Below are positions 17,306-25,816 of a stretch of DNA of 64,000 nt, piece by piece. Positions within the stretch are counted from its first letter, which is position 1; every line of letters starts with the position of its first letter. Source of the stretch: Bacteroidales bacterium SW299 (lineage in GTDB: Bacteria; Bacteroidota; Bacteroidia; Bacteroidales; Bacteroidaceae); assembly GCA_019550975.1 (NCBI GenBank), contig SDWH01000013.1, positions 1-64,000 on the forward strand. Direction: 5' to 3'. The position numbers and the translations under genes were made by a program. The notes below the pieces were generated by a model. That model had not been told where the DNA came from. It saw nothing but the letters and a program-made list of their open reading frames with translations, and searched no databases.

Positions 17306-17385
17306 ATCTCCAGGCTGGAGATGTGTATCTTCAGGCTAAAGACATATATCTCCAGCCTAAAGATTTGCATCTCTAAACTGGAGAT
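17306..17385. repeat. Array A: four 17-bp palindromes, 21-bp period
   Basis: Units start at 17306, 17327, 17348 and 17369: ATCTCCAGGCTGGAGAT, ATCTTCAGGCTAAAGAC, ATCTCCAGCCTAAAGAT, ATCTCTAAACTGGAGAT. The 4-bp spacers are gtgt, atat and ttgc, so the period is exactly 21 bp, about two helical turns. The first unit is a perfect 8+1+8 palindrome. It lies between convergent genes (AraC stop 17245, GH127 stop 17441). A homologous array occurs at 61748-61827. Because 21 is a multiple of 3, all frames read as seven-residue repeats, giving spurious 'SLEI'-type open frames. Confidence 0.9.
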
Positions 17386-17440
17386 AAAGCACGCCACGGG
17401 AAACCGCCCGTTGGATAAAGAAACAAAACACGAAATCCTA

Positions 17441-19363
17441 CTATTCCGAATCCAGATTCCAGTAAACGACAAACCGCTGGTGATGGACATCATACAAAGG
17501 CGACAGGCGTTGTCCGCCGGCTGTTTCAAAGTTCAGCCCCCCATCCGTGCGTCTGATATTCTTTCCGGGACGCTTTCTGTCGCACTTCAAGACGACAGGC
17601 AGATCTGCCGGTATATGGTAATCATACGTATAATAATCGTTGTACCGGGCAGGGTCAGAAAACGGAGCAGGGGCTTCCATTCCCGCCGTTCCCAATTTTC
17701 CTGCCAAGGCTACGGGACCATACAACAATGCTGCAACATCCGGATTGTCAGGAGTCTGTTCCAGACGAAAATCCATCGGATATGTCAGTTCAATGCTGTC
17801 GCCGTCTTTCCATTCACGGTCGAGCACAATATAAGACCCCGGCTTCTGCCCCACCTTCACCTTTTTCCCGTTAATGCAGACAGACACCTTTCCGCTCCAG
17901 GAAGGATAACGCAGATAGAATGCAGTGCGTACGGGCTGTTCCGCAGAAACCTCCAGCTTCACACACTCGCTTTCCGGAAAATCCGTTTCCATGCGCACAC
18001 TCATCCCCCTCTCTTTCCAGTGCAATACGGAAGGAATGAAAAGGTTCACATACAATCCTTCACGGTTATGATAGTAGATGCTCTCAGCATATTTGGCATG
18101 ACTCTCAAACCCGCTTCCTACACAGCACCAGAAAGACTGGTCGGGAGTGCTGTATACCTTGTGCGTTCCGGATTTCAACGGAAGGAAATAGGCTACCATG
18201 CCCGTTGCGGGATCCTGCTGGCCCAATATATGATTGTACAATGCACGCTCGTAATAGTCTGCCACCTTGACAGAAGGATTCCAGCAGAACAGATGGCGGC
18301 TGAGCTTCAGCATATTATACGTACAGCAAGTTTCACCCGTATATCCGGTGATATGCTTTGAAAACTGATCCGGATCAAAATAATGCTCCTTGTCACTGCT
18401 GCACCCGGGAGCGAAAGTATGCCTGCCAATCATCGTATTCCAGAAAAATTCGCAAAGCGACCTGCTTTCCCCGTCGCCCGAAAGCTCATAGTTGCGCGCT
18501 TCGGCCAGGACCTTCGGAATAAACGTATTCGTATGCTTCGTCCCCAAGTCGTCCTTTTCCTCTTTCAGCGGGTCGATCACTTCATTGTGATAGAAGAATC
18601 GGGCAAGCCAGCGGTAACGCTCGTCGCCGGTCAGCGCATACAAGTTGTAGAACGATTCATTGATGCCGCCGAACTCATTCCGGATCATCTTCCTGCGGGT
18701 AGCCTCATCCAACGGCCGAAGCTTCTCGTAGGCCCAGTCCCCCATCCGGCACACAACTTCCAGAGCCTGCGGATTGTCTGCATAAAGATACTGGTCAATC
18801 AGTCCCGAAAAAATCTTATGAAGCGTATACCAGGGTGCCCACACGCTTTCGCCGCGAATATTCCGGTTTATCAGTTCCTCAGGAAACGCGCTCAAATAGC
18901 CGTTGCCGTATGCCTGTTGAACTTTGGCCAGCCCCGCCACCAGGCTGTCCCCCTTCAGCTTGAACACATTGCCTCCCGTAGCGGCATACATCAACGAATA
19001 GGCAGACAGCAGATGGCCGGTGATGTGTCCGCGAAGCTCACAGTCCAGCGACTCCCATCCCCCCAGCTTCTTCACGGTCATATACCCTCCTTCACGGCCC
19101 GCAAAGACACCCGACGTGGTACGGAAACTGTGAAGCAGCCGGTCGACCCCGATAGAAACCATCCAAGCCGAATCACGCTCCAAATTCTCGCGGAATCGGC
19201 TGGGAAGCAAACGCACATCCTTCAATTCAAAACATGCGGCAGACTCTTCCGCTTGTGAAGCAACTTTCAGTTTGTTCTGAAACAAGCCGGGGTAAACAGA
19301 CTGTGCAGAAAGCAGCCCGCAAACGCCCAAGGCTAAAGTTGAAAACAAAAGTCTTAATTTCAT
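17441..19363 (-). CDS. Glycoside hydrolase family 127-like (DUF1680) enzyme, secreted
   Basis: 640 residues with a cleavable signal (MKLRLLFSTLALGVCGLLSAQ). The (alpha/alpha)6 core and the metal/nucleophile set of beta-L-arabinofuranosidases are visible: Glu344-Thr-Cys346-Cys347 (TGETCCTYN) and Cys413-Cys414 (FWCCVGSG), with Glu326 a candidate acid/base. In characterised GH127 enzymes a zinc-bound cysteine is the nucleophile. It would release terminal beta-L-arabinofuranose or a related sugar in the periplasm; related families GH137/142/146 share the fold, so the exact linkage is open. First of three apparent co-oriented enzymes counted from the 3' end of the cluster. Confidence 0.85.
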   Translation of the reverse strand: MKLRLLFSTLALGVCGLLSAQSVYPGLFQNKLKVASQAEESAACFELKDVRLLPSRFRENLERDSAWMVSIGVDRLLHSFRTTSGVFAGREGGYMTVKKLGGWESLDCELRGHITGHLLSAYSLMYAATGGNVFKLKGDSLVAGLAKVQQAYGNGYLSAFPEELINRNIRGESVWAPWYTLHKIFSGLIDQYLYADNPQALEVVCRMGDWAYEKLRPLDEATRRKMIRNEFGGINESFYNLYALTGDERYRWLARFFYHNEVIDPLKEEKDDLGTKHTNTFIPKVLAEARNYELSGDGESRSLCEFFWNTMIGRHTFAPGCSSDKEHYFDPDQFSKHITGYTGETCCTYNMLKLSRHLFCWNPSVKVADYYERALYNHILGQQDPATGMVAYFLPLKSGTHKVYSTPDQSFWCCVGSGFESHAKYAESIYYHNREGLYVNLFIPSVLHWKERGMSVRMETDFPESECVKLEVSAEQPVRTAFYLRYPSWSGKVSVCINGKKVKVGQKPGSYIVLDREWKDGDSIELTYPMDFRLEQTPDNPDVAALLYGPVALAGKLGTAGMEAPAPFSDPARYNDYYTYDYHIPADLPVVLKCDRKRPGKNIRRTDGGLNFETAGGQRLSPLYDVHHQRFVVYWNLDSE

Positions 19364-19375
19364 AACGATTACAGT

Positions 19376-20983
19376 TTATTTCTTTATATAAAAACTCCGC
19401 TCCACCGGCTCAGCCGTAGCGACCTTTCCGCCGATGCCATATTGCCAGGCTACGACCGTCACCTTCACCGGATATTTCGCCCGGGGAGGAAGCTCCGACA
19501 ACATCACCTTGCCGCCAACGATTTCAGCAGGGCCTTCTTTCACATAGTAATAAACAGGAAGCCCGCAATCGGACACTGCATGAAGCTCCACTGCCGTTGT
19601 ACCTGCCTCCACATCATCCAGCCCCGGAAAAAGGATGTGCTGCCGCCTGCCTGCACGGTTCCGATACGGTATCCTCATCATAAGCTGCTGGACGGCACTC
19701 TTATAATGGGTGTCCCCCTTTTGGCTGGCAAGAAGCCATATATCATTCGTCCTCCGCTTGTTGTACATTCCCATGCGATAGAAGCGGACGGCAAACGTTG
19801 TGTCATTCACCTTTTCTGCCGGACCGCAGATCCTGTCAACATGAATCTCTCCCGACGCGTGATCATCCGAAAAAGAAGACCTCAGCGAATCGGTAAAGAC
19901 TCCTTTCAGATGAAACGTCAGTCCATCTGCTTCGGGGACAAAATCCATCACAATGCCCGCATGAAGTTTCGGGTCGTATTCAAGCAGCTTCCCATGCTGA
20001 ACGACTCCCAGGTATTGCATCTTCTTCCCCTCCGATTCCTTGTAACGCCTTTCGGTCAGCTCTGCCATTTCCCTGTCAAAGTACCAGAAGGCATCATGCC
20101 TGTCCCCTCGGTACAAAGCATAAGGAGCCGGCTTCGCACGTTTTCTGCCGTCGGCACGCCAGCGTTCGGCAAGCCACCCGTCTTTCACCCTGACTGGCTT
20201 GAGTTTGACCGGCCTGTCAACAGGCTGTCCGGCAGGGTAACGCGCATCAAGCGACTTTTTCAGGAACAAGGCGATGTATGAGGCAGTCTGTTCGCTGATA
20301 TCGAAATGCCCGCGGCCCGCATCACACAAAAAAGAAATGCAACTCTCCGGATACATCATCCGGAAAGCCAAAGCCGGATTGACCCGCGCTTCCCACCATT
20401 CGTACTCGCCCTCAACCATCAGCCCCGGAATGCCGTCAATGTTGCGGTTTCTCCCCCACTCCAGATTCTCTCTTCCGTAGCCGCACAGATTCGTTCGCGG
20501 CGCGTCCCCGTGAAAAGAAACCACCGCCAATGTGCGCTCCGGATTCCATGCCGCAAAATTCCACGGGTAAGTAGCCATGGCAGAATGTCCCAAAGGCACA
20601 ATCGGAACGTATTTCAATTCAGTATATCCGCTGACATCCGCCAATTCATCCATCATCGCTTCAAACGCCTTCTGCACTCCCGTCGACACGTTCCATTGCT
20701 GGTCGAGCCCCGGAGTAATCCAAACCAGCGCTATGCCTGCCTTCTCCAGTTCCGTACGGAAAGAGGGCATCTCAAAAAGAGGCTCTTCCGTCATGTTGTG
20801 CTGTCCCATCACCACGGCCTTCACCTGCCGGCAAGTGGGAGGAATCCACAAAAACGCACGTGGATGTCCGTCGGTTTCAGCAGAAACCATCTCTTTGACG
20901 GCAACAGACCATTGCCACTCGGCAGCAGAAAGCCGGAAAGCCAGCAAGGCCAGCAAAACAAAAATCCACCTTTTCTTTTTCAT
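19376..20983 (-). CDS. Secreted alpha/beta-hydrolase (esterase-like)
   Basis: 535 residues with a signal peptide (MKKKRWIFVLLALLAFRLSAA). The alpha/beta-hydrolase core follows: VVMGQHNMTEEP as a possible oxyanion strand, PLGHSAMAT with nucleophile elbow Ser134 (Gly-His-Ser-Ala-Met rather than GxSxG), and a candidate catalytic His in DAGRGHFDIS. A C-terminal region of about 280 residues is beta-rich and not recognised. It lies 12 bp from the GH127-like gene and 12 bp from the upstream hydrolase gene, so a carbohydrate esterase role is plausible but not shown. Confidence 0.6.
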   Translation of the reverse strand: MKKKRWIFVLLALLAFRLSAAEWQWSVAVKEMVSAETDGHPRAFLWIPPTCRQVKAVVMGQHNMTEEPLFEMPSFRTELEKAGIALVWITPGLDQQWNVSTGVQKAFEAMMDELADVSGYTELKYVPIVPLGHSAMATYPWNFAAWNPERTLAVVSFHGDAPRTNLCGYGRENLEWGRNRNIDGIPGLMVEGEYEWWEARVNPALAFRMMYPESCISFLCDAGRGHFDISEQTASYIALFLKKSLDARYPAGQPVDRPVKLKPVRVKDGWLAERWRADGRKRAKPAPYALYRGDRHDAFWYFDREMAELTERRYKESEGKKMQYLGVVQHGKLLEYDPKLHAGIVMDFVPEADGLTFHLKGVFTDSLRSSFSDDHASGEIHVDRICGPAEKVNDTTFAVRFYRMGMYNKRRTNDIWLLASQKGDTHYKSAVQQLMMRIPYRNRAGRRQHILFPGLDDVEAGTTAVELHAVSDCGLPVYYYVKEGPAEIVGGKVMLSELPPRAKYPVKVTVVAWQYGIGGKVATAEPVERSFYIKK

Positions 20984-20995
20984 ATCCTATCTCAT

Positions 20996-22072
20996 TTATT
21001 TCACAATATCCGACACAGTCCTTGAAATAACGGAACTGCCATAGAATGAAGAGAAACCGTCCTTCTCGGAACCTCCGACAACATGAGCGATAAAAAAGCC
21101 ATAAACACCATCACGCTTGTTAATCCACGGATAAGCCCCCGCCCACCCGGGCGAACTGATTTGATAAGCTTCACCTGTATCTTCATCTATAAGCTCCCGC
21201 CATTCTCCCAAGCCGTAAATTCCATTATGACATTTTCCAATAGCCTTTTCAACATACTCCCCGGGAAGTACCTCCGCCCCTTTTATTTGGTCAGCCTGCA
21301 TCTCCTTCACCGTTTCGGGGTTCAGGATCGTTTTCCCCCAATAAGTTCCGCCATGATAAATCATGTCGAGAAAACGCATGTAGTCGTTCAAGGTCGTACA
21401 CAGGCCTCCGCCCAACATCGGGGCATGACCTCCGTCTGTATTTATGGGGGTAAAGTGCGAGTTTTCCATGCCAAGCGGAGCGGCTATCAGTGTCTGGAAA
21501 AGATACTCGAACTCATTTCCTGCCGCCATCTCCGCCATACGTCCGGCCACCTGCATTGCCAGTCCTCCGTACTCGAAGCGTGTACCCTGCGCAAACACCG
21601 TGTCAAGCGGCAGAATCTCCATGACCGCCGAATCCAAGTGATTATAATTGTCCACCCTTGGCTCGGGAAGATAAGGACGGATACCCGATGTATGGGAAAG
21701 CAAATGTCTGAGCGAGATTTTCCCTTTCGGATCTCCCCTATACAAAGGAATCCATTCTTCCACCGTATCATCCCAATCCAACGGAGTACGATCAACGACA
21801 GCCCCAACCACAGCCGCTGCCACCCATTTCCCGGCAGAAGCGACATAAACCTTCGTTTCTCCGGTAAAGCTTCCATAACATTTGCTGAACACCACAGAAT
21901 CATCCTTTACCACACAAATAGCTGCTCCCGGATAATATCCTTTATCAATCCAGCATCCGATAATAGAGTCAAGCGGAGAAAAATCATAAATTGCATCCCC
22001 CCTTTGCGAACATGACGAAAGGGATATTACCAATAGCACCAGCACTATTTTACTTATCAGTTTTTCAATCAT
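20996..22072 (-). CDS. Beta-lactamase-fold serine hydrolase, lipoprotein
   Basis: 358 residues with lipobox LSSC (Cys21). The penicillin-binding/class C fold motif SxxK is at Ser79-Lys82 (VASAGKWV), followed by the family strand LRHLLSHTSGI. The second motif is Tyr168-Gly-Gly in FEYGGLAM, where Tyr-x-Asn is more usual, so the activity may be esterase or peptidase rather than beta-lactamase. First gene of the three-gene minus-strand cluster ending with the GH127-like enzyme; linkage to carbohydrate turnover is inferred from neighbours. Confidence 0.8.
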   Translation of the reverse strand: MIEKLISKIVLVLLVISLSSCSQRGDAIYDFSPLDSIIGCWIDKGYYPGAAICVVKDDSVVFSKCYGSFTGETKVYVASAGKWVAAAVVGAVVDRTPLDWDDTVEEWIPLYRGDPKGKISLRHLLSHTSGIRPYLPEPRVDNYNHLDSAVMEILPLDTVFAQGTRFEYGGLAMQVAGRMAEMAAGNEFEYLFQTLIAAPLGMENSHFTPINTDGGHAPMLGGGLCTTLNDYMRFLDMIYHGGTYWGKTILNPETVKEMQADQIKGAEVLPGEYVEKAIGKCHNGIYGLGEWRELIDEDTGEAYQISSPGWAGAYPWINKRDGVYGFFIAHVVGGSEKDGFSSFYGSSVISRTVSDIVK

Positions 22073-22149
22073 ATTGACTTGTCTTTTTATAATAAATACG
22101 TATCAAGGCTAAATTTACTCAATCCGGATCATCATTTCTTCAAATGCAT

Positions 22150-22157
22150 TATTTTTG
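22150..22157 (+). promoter_or_regulatory. -7 box deciding the start of the DUF4251 gene
   Basis: TATTTTTG matches TAnnTTTG. It overlaps an upstream in-frame ATG at 22155, which therefore cannot be the start; the next Met at 22182 begins a clean signal peptide. Confidence 0.5.
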
Positions 22158-22181
22158 AAGAAACTTTTTAATTACTGCAAC

Positions 22182-22661
22182 ATGAAAACACTGCTTCTCA
22201 TTCTGATTACATGGATGGCACTGCCGGCTTTTTCACAAACACGCAAAGAAAAAGAGGCAGCAAAAGAAGAAAACGTACGGAAAGCGCTCGAGGCTGACCG
22301 ATACACCATCGACATCAATTATATGATTCCATCCAAGGGACCCGGACGGCCGCTCACTACCGACTATTCCGTCACGGTCCGCAACGACTCGCTCATTTCT
22401 TATCTCCCGTATGCCGGAAGAGCATACAGCATCCCTTACGGCGGAGGAAAAGCGCTGAACTTCAGTGCACCGATTGAAAACTATGAAAAGAAAACGAAGA
22501 AAAAAGGTGAAACTGAAATCACCGTCAGCCTCAGAAACGATGAAGACTCATACATCTACCGGCTCACGGTATACAAAAACGGGAACGCCTCCCTGTATGT
22601 CCAGCCAACGCAAAGGCAAAGCATCTCGTTCAGCGGAGAGATGGATTTAAAGGAAAACTGA
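22182..22661 (+). CDS. DUF4251 family secreted protein
   Basis: About 159 residues from Met 22182, with signal peptide MKTLLLILITWMALPAFSQ. The mature part has the DUF4251 pattern: a charged lead (RKEKEAAKEENV), YTIDINYMIPSKGPGRPLT, the strand DSLISYLPYAGRAYSIPYGG, and the ending NASLYVQPTQRQSISFSGEM. The family is common in Bacteroidales and its function is unknown; the protein is periplasmic or surface-exposed. It is a single gene flanked by divergent (22072) and convergent (22826) minus-strand genes. Confidence 0.85.
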   Translation: MKTLLLILITWMALPAFSQTRKEKEAAKEENVRKALEADRYTIDINYMIPSKGPGRPLTTDYSVTVRNDSLISYLPYAGRAYSIPYGGGKALNFSAPIENYEKKTKKKGETEITVSLRNDEDSYIYRLTVYKNGNASLYVQPTQRQSISFSGEMDLKEN

Positions 22662-22720
22662 AAATAAAGCCTTATAAACAAACAGGCAGGACTTACAGAC
22701 AGGGCGGATGCGGAAAGAGT

Positions 22721-22790
22721 CCACATAAAACAAGCAGAATCACAGCAAGAACATACCTCTGCCATGATTCTGCCTGAAAAATCTATGTGG
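22721..22790. terminator. Two-stem inverted repeat between convergent genes
   Basis: Outer arms CCACATA (22721-22727) and TATGTGG (22784-22790); inner arms GCAGAATCA (22734-22742) and TGATTCTGC (22765-22773). Together they can form a 70-nt hairpin on either strand. It lies between the DUF4251 gene (+) and the lyase-fold gene (-), consistent with a bidirectional terminator, though T runs are weak. Confidence 0.45.
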
Positions 22791-22825
22791 ATACCTATTG
22801 AGAATATCCTAAAGCCAACGGTTCC

Positions 22826-24223
22826 TTATTCGCGGTACAGCATCAAAGTTCCCCACCCCAGCTGGTCGAAAGCCCCGCTGTTCGTACCGTAACGGTTTCC
22901 CGGCTCACCAACTCCGCCTTCGGGACGAAGCTTGTCGGCAAACTGCTTGGCATATGTATATCCACTGCCCACATTTGCCACCTTTGCATAATGGTTGTAC
23001 AGTATTTCCCAGCCCGGACGAATGCTGCCACGACCTTCATCATCTGCCATTTGCGTATGGGTTGCACCGTGATTCTTGTCACGGCAAGAGCAGTCGATGC
23101 AATATTCATAAGTCGCAAACGGCATCTGAGTAGCAGTAACCAACCAGCTTCCCGTACTGTTCTGGTTATCCGTACCATTACGCAAGTTGGACAACGCTAC
23201 GTATTCGCCCATCTTCATAATGGCATTGTCATCAGCAGCAAAGAAATCCAGCTGGGCGACCGACGGGTTTGCCTGATAAAGCGTATAGGCAATCTGACAA
23301 AGGTTAGCAGCCACCATAACGGACATCTCAGCATGTCCCTGGTCACGTCCGCTCTCCTGGTTCTGGAAGATATCTTCACCCGTGCCCAAGGGGTCGGTAT
23401 GTTCGCCGCGAATCAGCTGCTTGATGCATCCGTTGCCTGCTCCCTGATAGAAATAGTTAACCACGTAGTTCACCATATCATCGTTCTCGGTCAAGATACC
23501 GATTGAAAGATAAGAAGCCATATTCACCAAGTCCCAGTTAGACCAATAATGCTCTGCACAGTTGTCCGAACCTTGATGATTGTCGAGGAAATCACGGTTT
23601 TGCGAAGCGAACACATTGGTCATCCAGGTCTTGAAATCGTTGAAGTCTGTGCCGTTCCATCCTTCATATGTCCGCAATATCTCGGCAGCATTGGCAAAAG
23701 TATACCCTTGCGCACCGGCTGCCAGCTTATGATTGGCATCATTCGAAGTAATTTCCTTGCATATATCTGCCCAGGCGTTAAGCACTTCTACGGCATTTTC
23801 AGCATAACGGTCATCACCGGTCAACTTCCAAAGCAGCGCCATCTGATAGGCTGCGGCAGCGTCCTCCATCGCATAACGATAGTTTTCACTCCCGGCAGCA
23901 GTTCCTGTAGCATCGCCACGCACGATTTCTTCCTGCGGTTCGGCTGTATAAGGAAGAACCGTCAACGAACTCTGCTTCAAATTCTCAAACTCTGCTTTCA
24001 CTGCTTGCGGCGCACTGCCATCGTCCAGCATTGCTTTCACACGGTCGAAATCTGCCTGATTATACATCGCACACGGATGATTGTACGTATATTGCGCTTC
24101 TACCGGTTCGTATACATCTTCGGGCATCGTCAAGTCTACCGTACCAAATTCATTCTCTCGGCAGGAGGTCTGCACTGCCAACAGCAGTGCCAGACCAGAT
24201 ATAAATGTCATTTTCTTTATCAT
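22826..24223 (-). CDS. Alginate-lyase-superfamily (PL38-like) lipoprotein
   Basis: 465 residues with a lipoprotein signal (LLAVQTSC). The helical (alpha/alpha)n toroid pattern includes ENYRYAMEDAAAAYQMALLWKLTGDDRY, NCAEHYWSNWDLVNMAS and the C-terminal GAFDQLGWGTLMLYRE. This resembles the 'alginate lyase family' fold and, from memory, family PL38 enzymes of gut Bacteroides that cleave uronate polymers. Tyr, His and Asn residues in AEHYWSNW are candidate active-site positions. It is the last gene of the PUL operon; the lyase activity and substrate are not proven. Confidence 0.6.
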   Translation of the reverse strand: MIKKMTFISGLALLLAVQTSCRENEFGTVDLTMPEDVYEPVEAQYTYNHPCAMYNQADFDRVKAMLDDGSAPQAVKAEFENLKQSSLTVLPYTAEPQEEIVRGDATGTAAGSENYRYAMEDAAAAYQMALLWKLTGDDRYAENAVEVLNAWADICKEITSNDANHKLAAGAQGYTFANAAEILRTYEGWNGTDFNDFKTWMTNVFASQNRDFLDNHQGSDNCAEHYWSNWDLVNMASYLSIGILTENDDMVNYVVNYFYQGAGNGCIKQLIRGEHTDPLGTGEDIFQNQESGRDQGHAEMSVMVAANLCQIAYTLYQANPSVAQLDFFAADDNAIMKMGEYVALSNLRNGTDNQNSTGSWLVTATQMPFATYEYCIDCSCRDKNHGATHTQMADDEGRGSIRPGWEILYNHYAKVANVGSGYTYAKQFADKLRPEGGVGEPGNRYGTNSGAFDQLGWGTLMLYRE

Positions 24224-24241
24224 AATCGCATTCTATTAAAT

Positions 24242-25789
24242 TTATTCCACCACTTCGTAAGTCAGTCCTTCCGACTGGATATAAGTTGCCACTTCTTCCA
24301 AGGTCTTGAAGGTCTGAATCCAATAAATAGCACTGCGAAGCTGCTCACCTGTTTCTTGTTTCAATACAATATCCGCATATTTAAAGGTCAATTTGTTAAC
24401 CTTCGCCACATCCGTAGCAGGCAATACAAATCCCTTCCAAGCCTGAGTTGAAAGATCATAAATGACGATACGGCTTCCATCACTACATTTCCAGGTCTGA
24501 TCCCATTTTTCACTTCCACCGCCAAGTTCACCGCTAAATGATTGACCGTTGCATGTTCCACCTGAAGCATCAAGTTTAAAAGACTTGCCGCTTACATTCT
24601 CCATATCTCCGGCATACTGCAAACGAAGAGCTAAGAATGGATAATTTCCGGCATGGAAATAAACATTTTGAGCCATGAAATCCAGACGGCGTTTTCCACT
24701 GGTAGCCTTCGAAATCAAAGTAAATGTTCCATAACCCCATTCTGATGAACAATGACTCGGATCTGCACTCCATGTTACATTATCCTCTTTATGGAAAAGT
24801 TCGCGAATCAATCCGGCTGCCAGATTCAGTTTAATGGAAGACGAGTTTCCGGTAGCGGGGCAAGAAGCCGTGATTGTCACATCGCCGAACACACCTGCTT
24901 GGTTAAAGGTTACGACACCGTTCTCAACAGTAGCTATTTCCTCATTGTCGGAAGTCCATTCTATCAAAGAAGTGGTACATTGTGCAGGGACCGTCGTGTA
25001 ATTCAATGTCAAAGCCTTATCCGCTATGGCACAATAATAACCGTTGTCCACTGAATAATCCTGATCGATGGTCACTTCTTCCGGCTGCACCATCTGGTTG
25101 ACAACAAGTTCTTTTGTCCCATACACCTGCGAACCGTCCAAAGAAGTAGCGGTAATGGTAACGGATGCCTGTATGTCTTCATTCACAAGACCTGTTACCA
25201 AGCCGTTCTGGTCGACAGTAGCCACTGCTTCATTCGAGCTGCTCCAGCTAACCGTCCGATAAGTAGCGTTCTCCGGCAGGATAGCAGCAGTCAGCTGCAA
25301 GGTTTCACTCGCATAAAGTTCGTCAGCTTCCGATTCAATGCTGATGCTTTCTGCCTGCACCAATGTATTGGACACCACGACACGCACATTGTCATAAATG
25401 CCGCTTCCCGAAAACATTCCTTCCGGAGCAACCTGAATGACCGTGGCACTCTCGCCGTTGCCTTCTACAGCCGTAACCAGTCCGTTTTCCACCGTTGCCA
25501 CAGACGGAACGGTAGAAGTCCATATTACATCCGAATAAGTCACATTTTCCGGCTGCAAGCCATAATTCATCTGAACGGTTTCTCCTTTCAGCATAGGCAA
25601 CACCTTTGCGCCGTTTTCATCTGTGTAAATGTACTGCTGTACTTCAGCAGGCACGATCAGTTCGATGGAAGCAGGCATCACCGCCGATGTCAGATCACCC
25701 ACCGTCGCTTCGTCTTCGCAAGAAGGCATTATCAGTGCAGGAACCAAAGCCAACAGGCATCCCCAACTGTATTTCATTATCTGTTTCAT
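24242..25789 (-). CDS. Ig-like (Big_2) domain surface lipoprotein
   Basis: 515 residues with lipobox IMPSC. Three bacterial Ig-like repeats are visible by their endings: WTSTVPSVATVENGLVTAV, WSSSNEAVATVDQNGLVTGL and WTSDNEEIATVENGVVTF. A C-terminal region of about 180 residues (from ELFHKEDNVTWSADPSH) looks like a beta-sandwich glycan-binding or adhesive module but is not recognised. The position between SusD and the lyase is that of a SusE/F-type surface glycan-binding protein. Confidence 0.8.
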   Translation of the reverse strand: MKQIMKYSWGCLLALVPALIMPSCEDEATVGDLTSAVMPASIELIVPAEVQQYIYTDENGAKVLPMLKGETVQMNYGLQPENVTYSDVIWTSTVPSVATVENGLVTAVEGNGESATVIQVAPEGMFSGSGIYDNVRVVVSNTLVQAESISIESEADELYASETLQLTAAILPENATYRTVSWSSSNEAVATVDQNGLVTGLVNEDIQASVTITATSLDGSQVYGTKELVVNQMVQPEEVTIDQDYSVDNGYYCAIADKALTLNYTTVPAQCTTSLIEWTSDNEEIATVENGVVTFNQAGVFGDVTITASCPATGNSSSIKLNLAAGLIRELFHKEDNVTWSADPSHCSSEWGYGTFTLISKATSGKRRLDFMAQNVYFHAGNYPFLALRLQYAGDMENVSGKSFKLDASGGTCNGQSFSGELGGGSEKWDQTWKCSDGSRIVIYDLSTQAWKGFVLPATDVAKVNKLTFKYADIVLKQETGEQLRSAIYWIQTFKTLEEVATYIQSEGLTYEVVE

Positions 25790-25816
25790 AACTGTTCTTG
25801 TTTAAAATGTGATACT

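Noticed and set aside
17306-17385. CRISPR array
   Set aside because: The repeats are 17 bp with fixed 4-bp spacers and self-palindromic; there is room for no spacers and no cas genes are present.
17264-17440. Small protein made of seven-residue 'SLEI/RLKI' repeats
   Set aside because: The open frame arises because the 21-bp DNA repeat is a multiple of three; it reads on both strands and lacks a promoter or start context.
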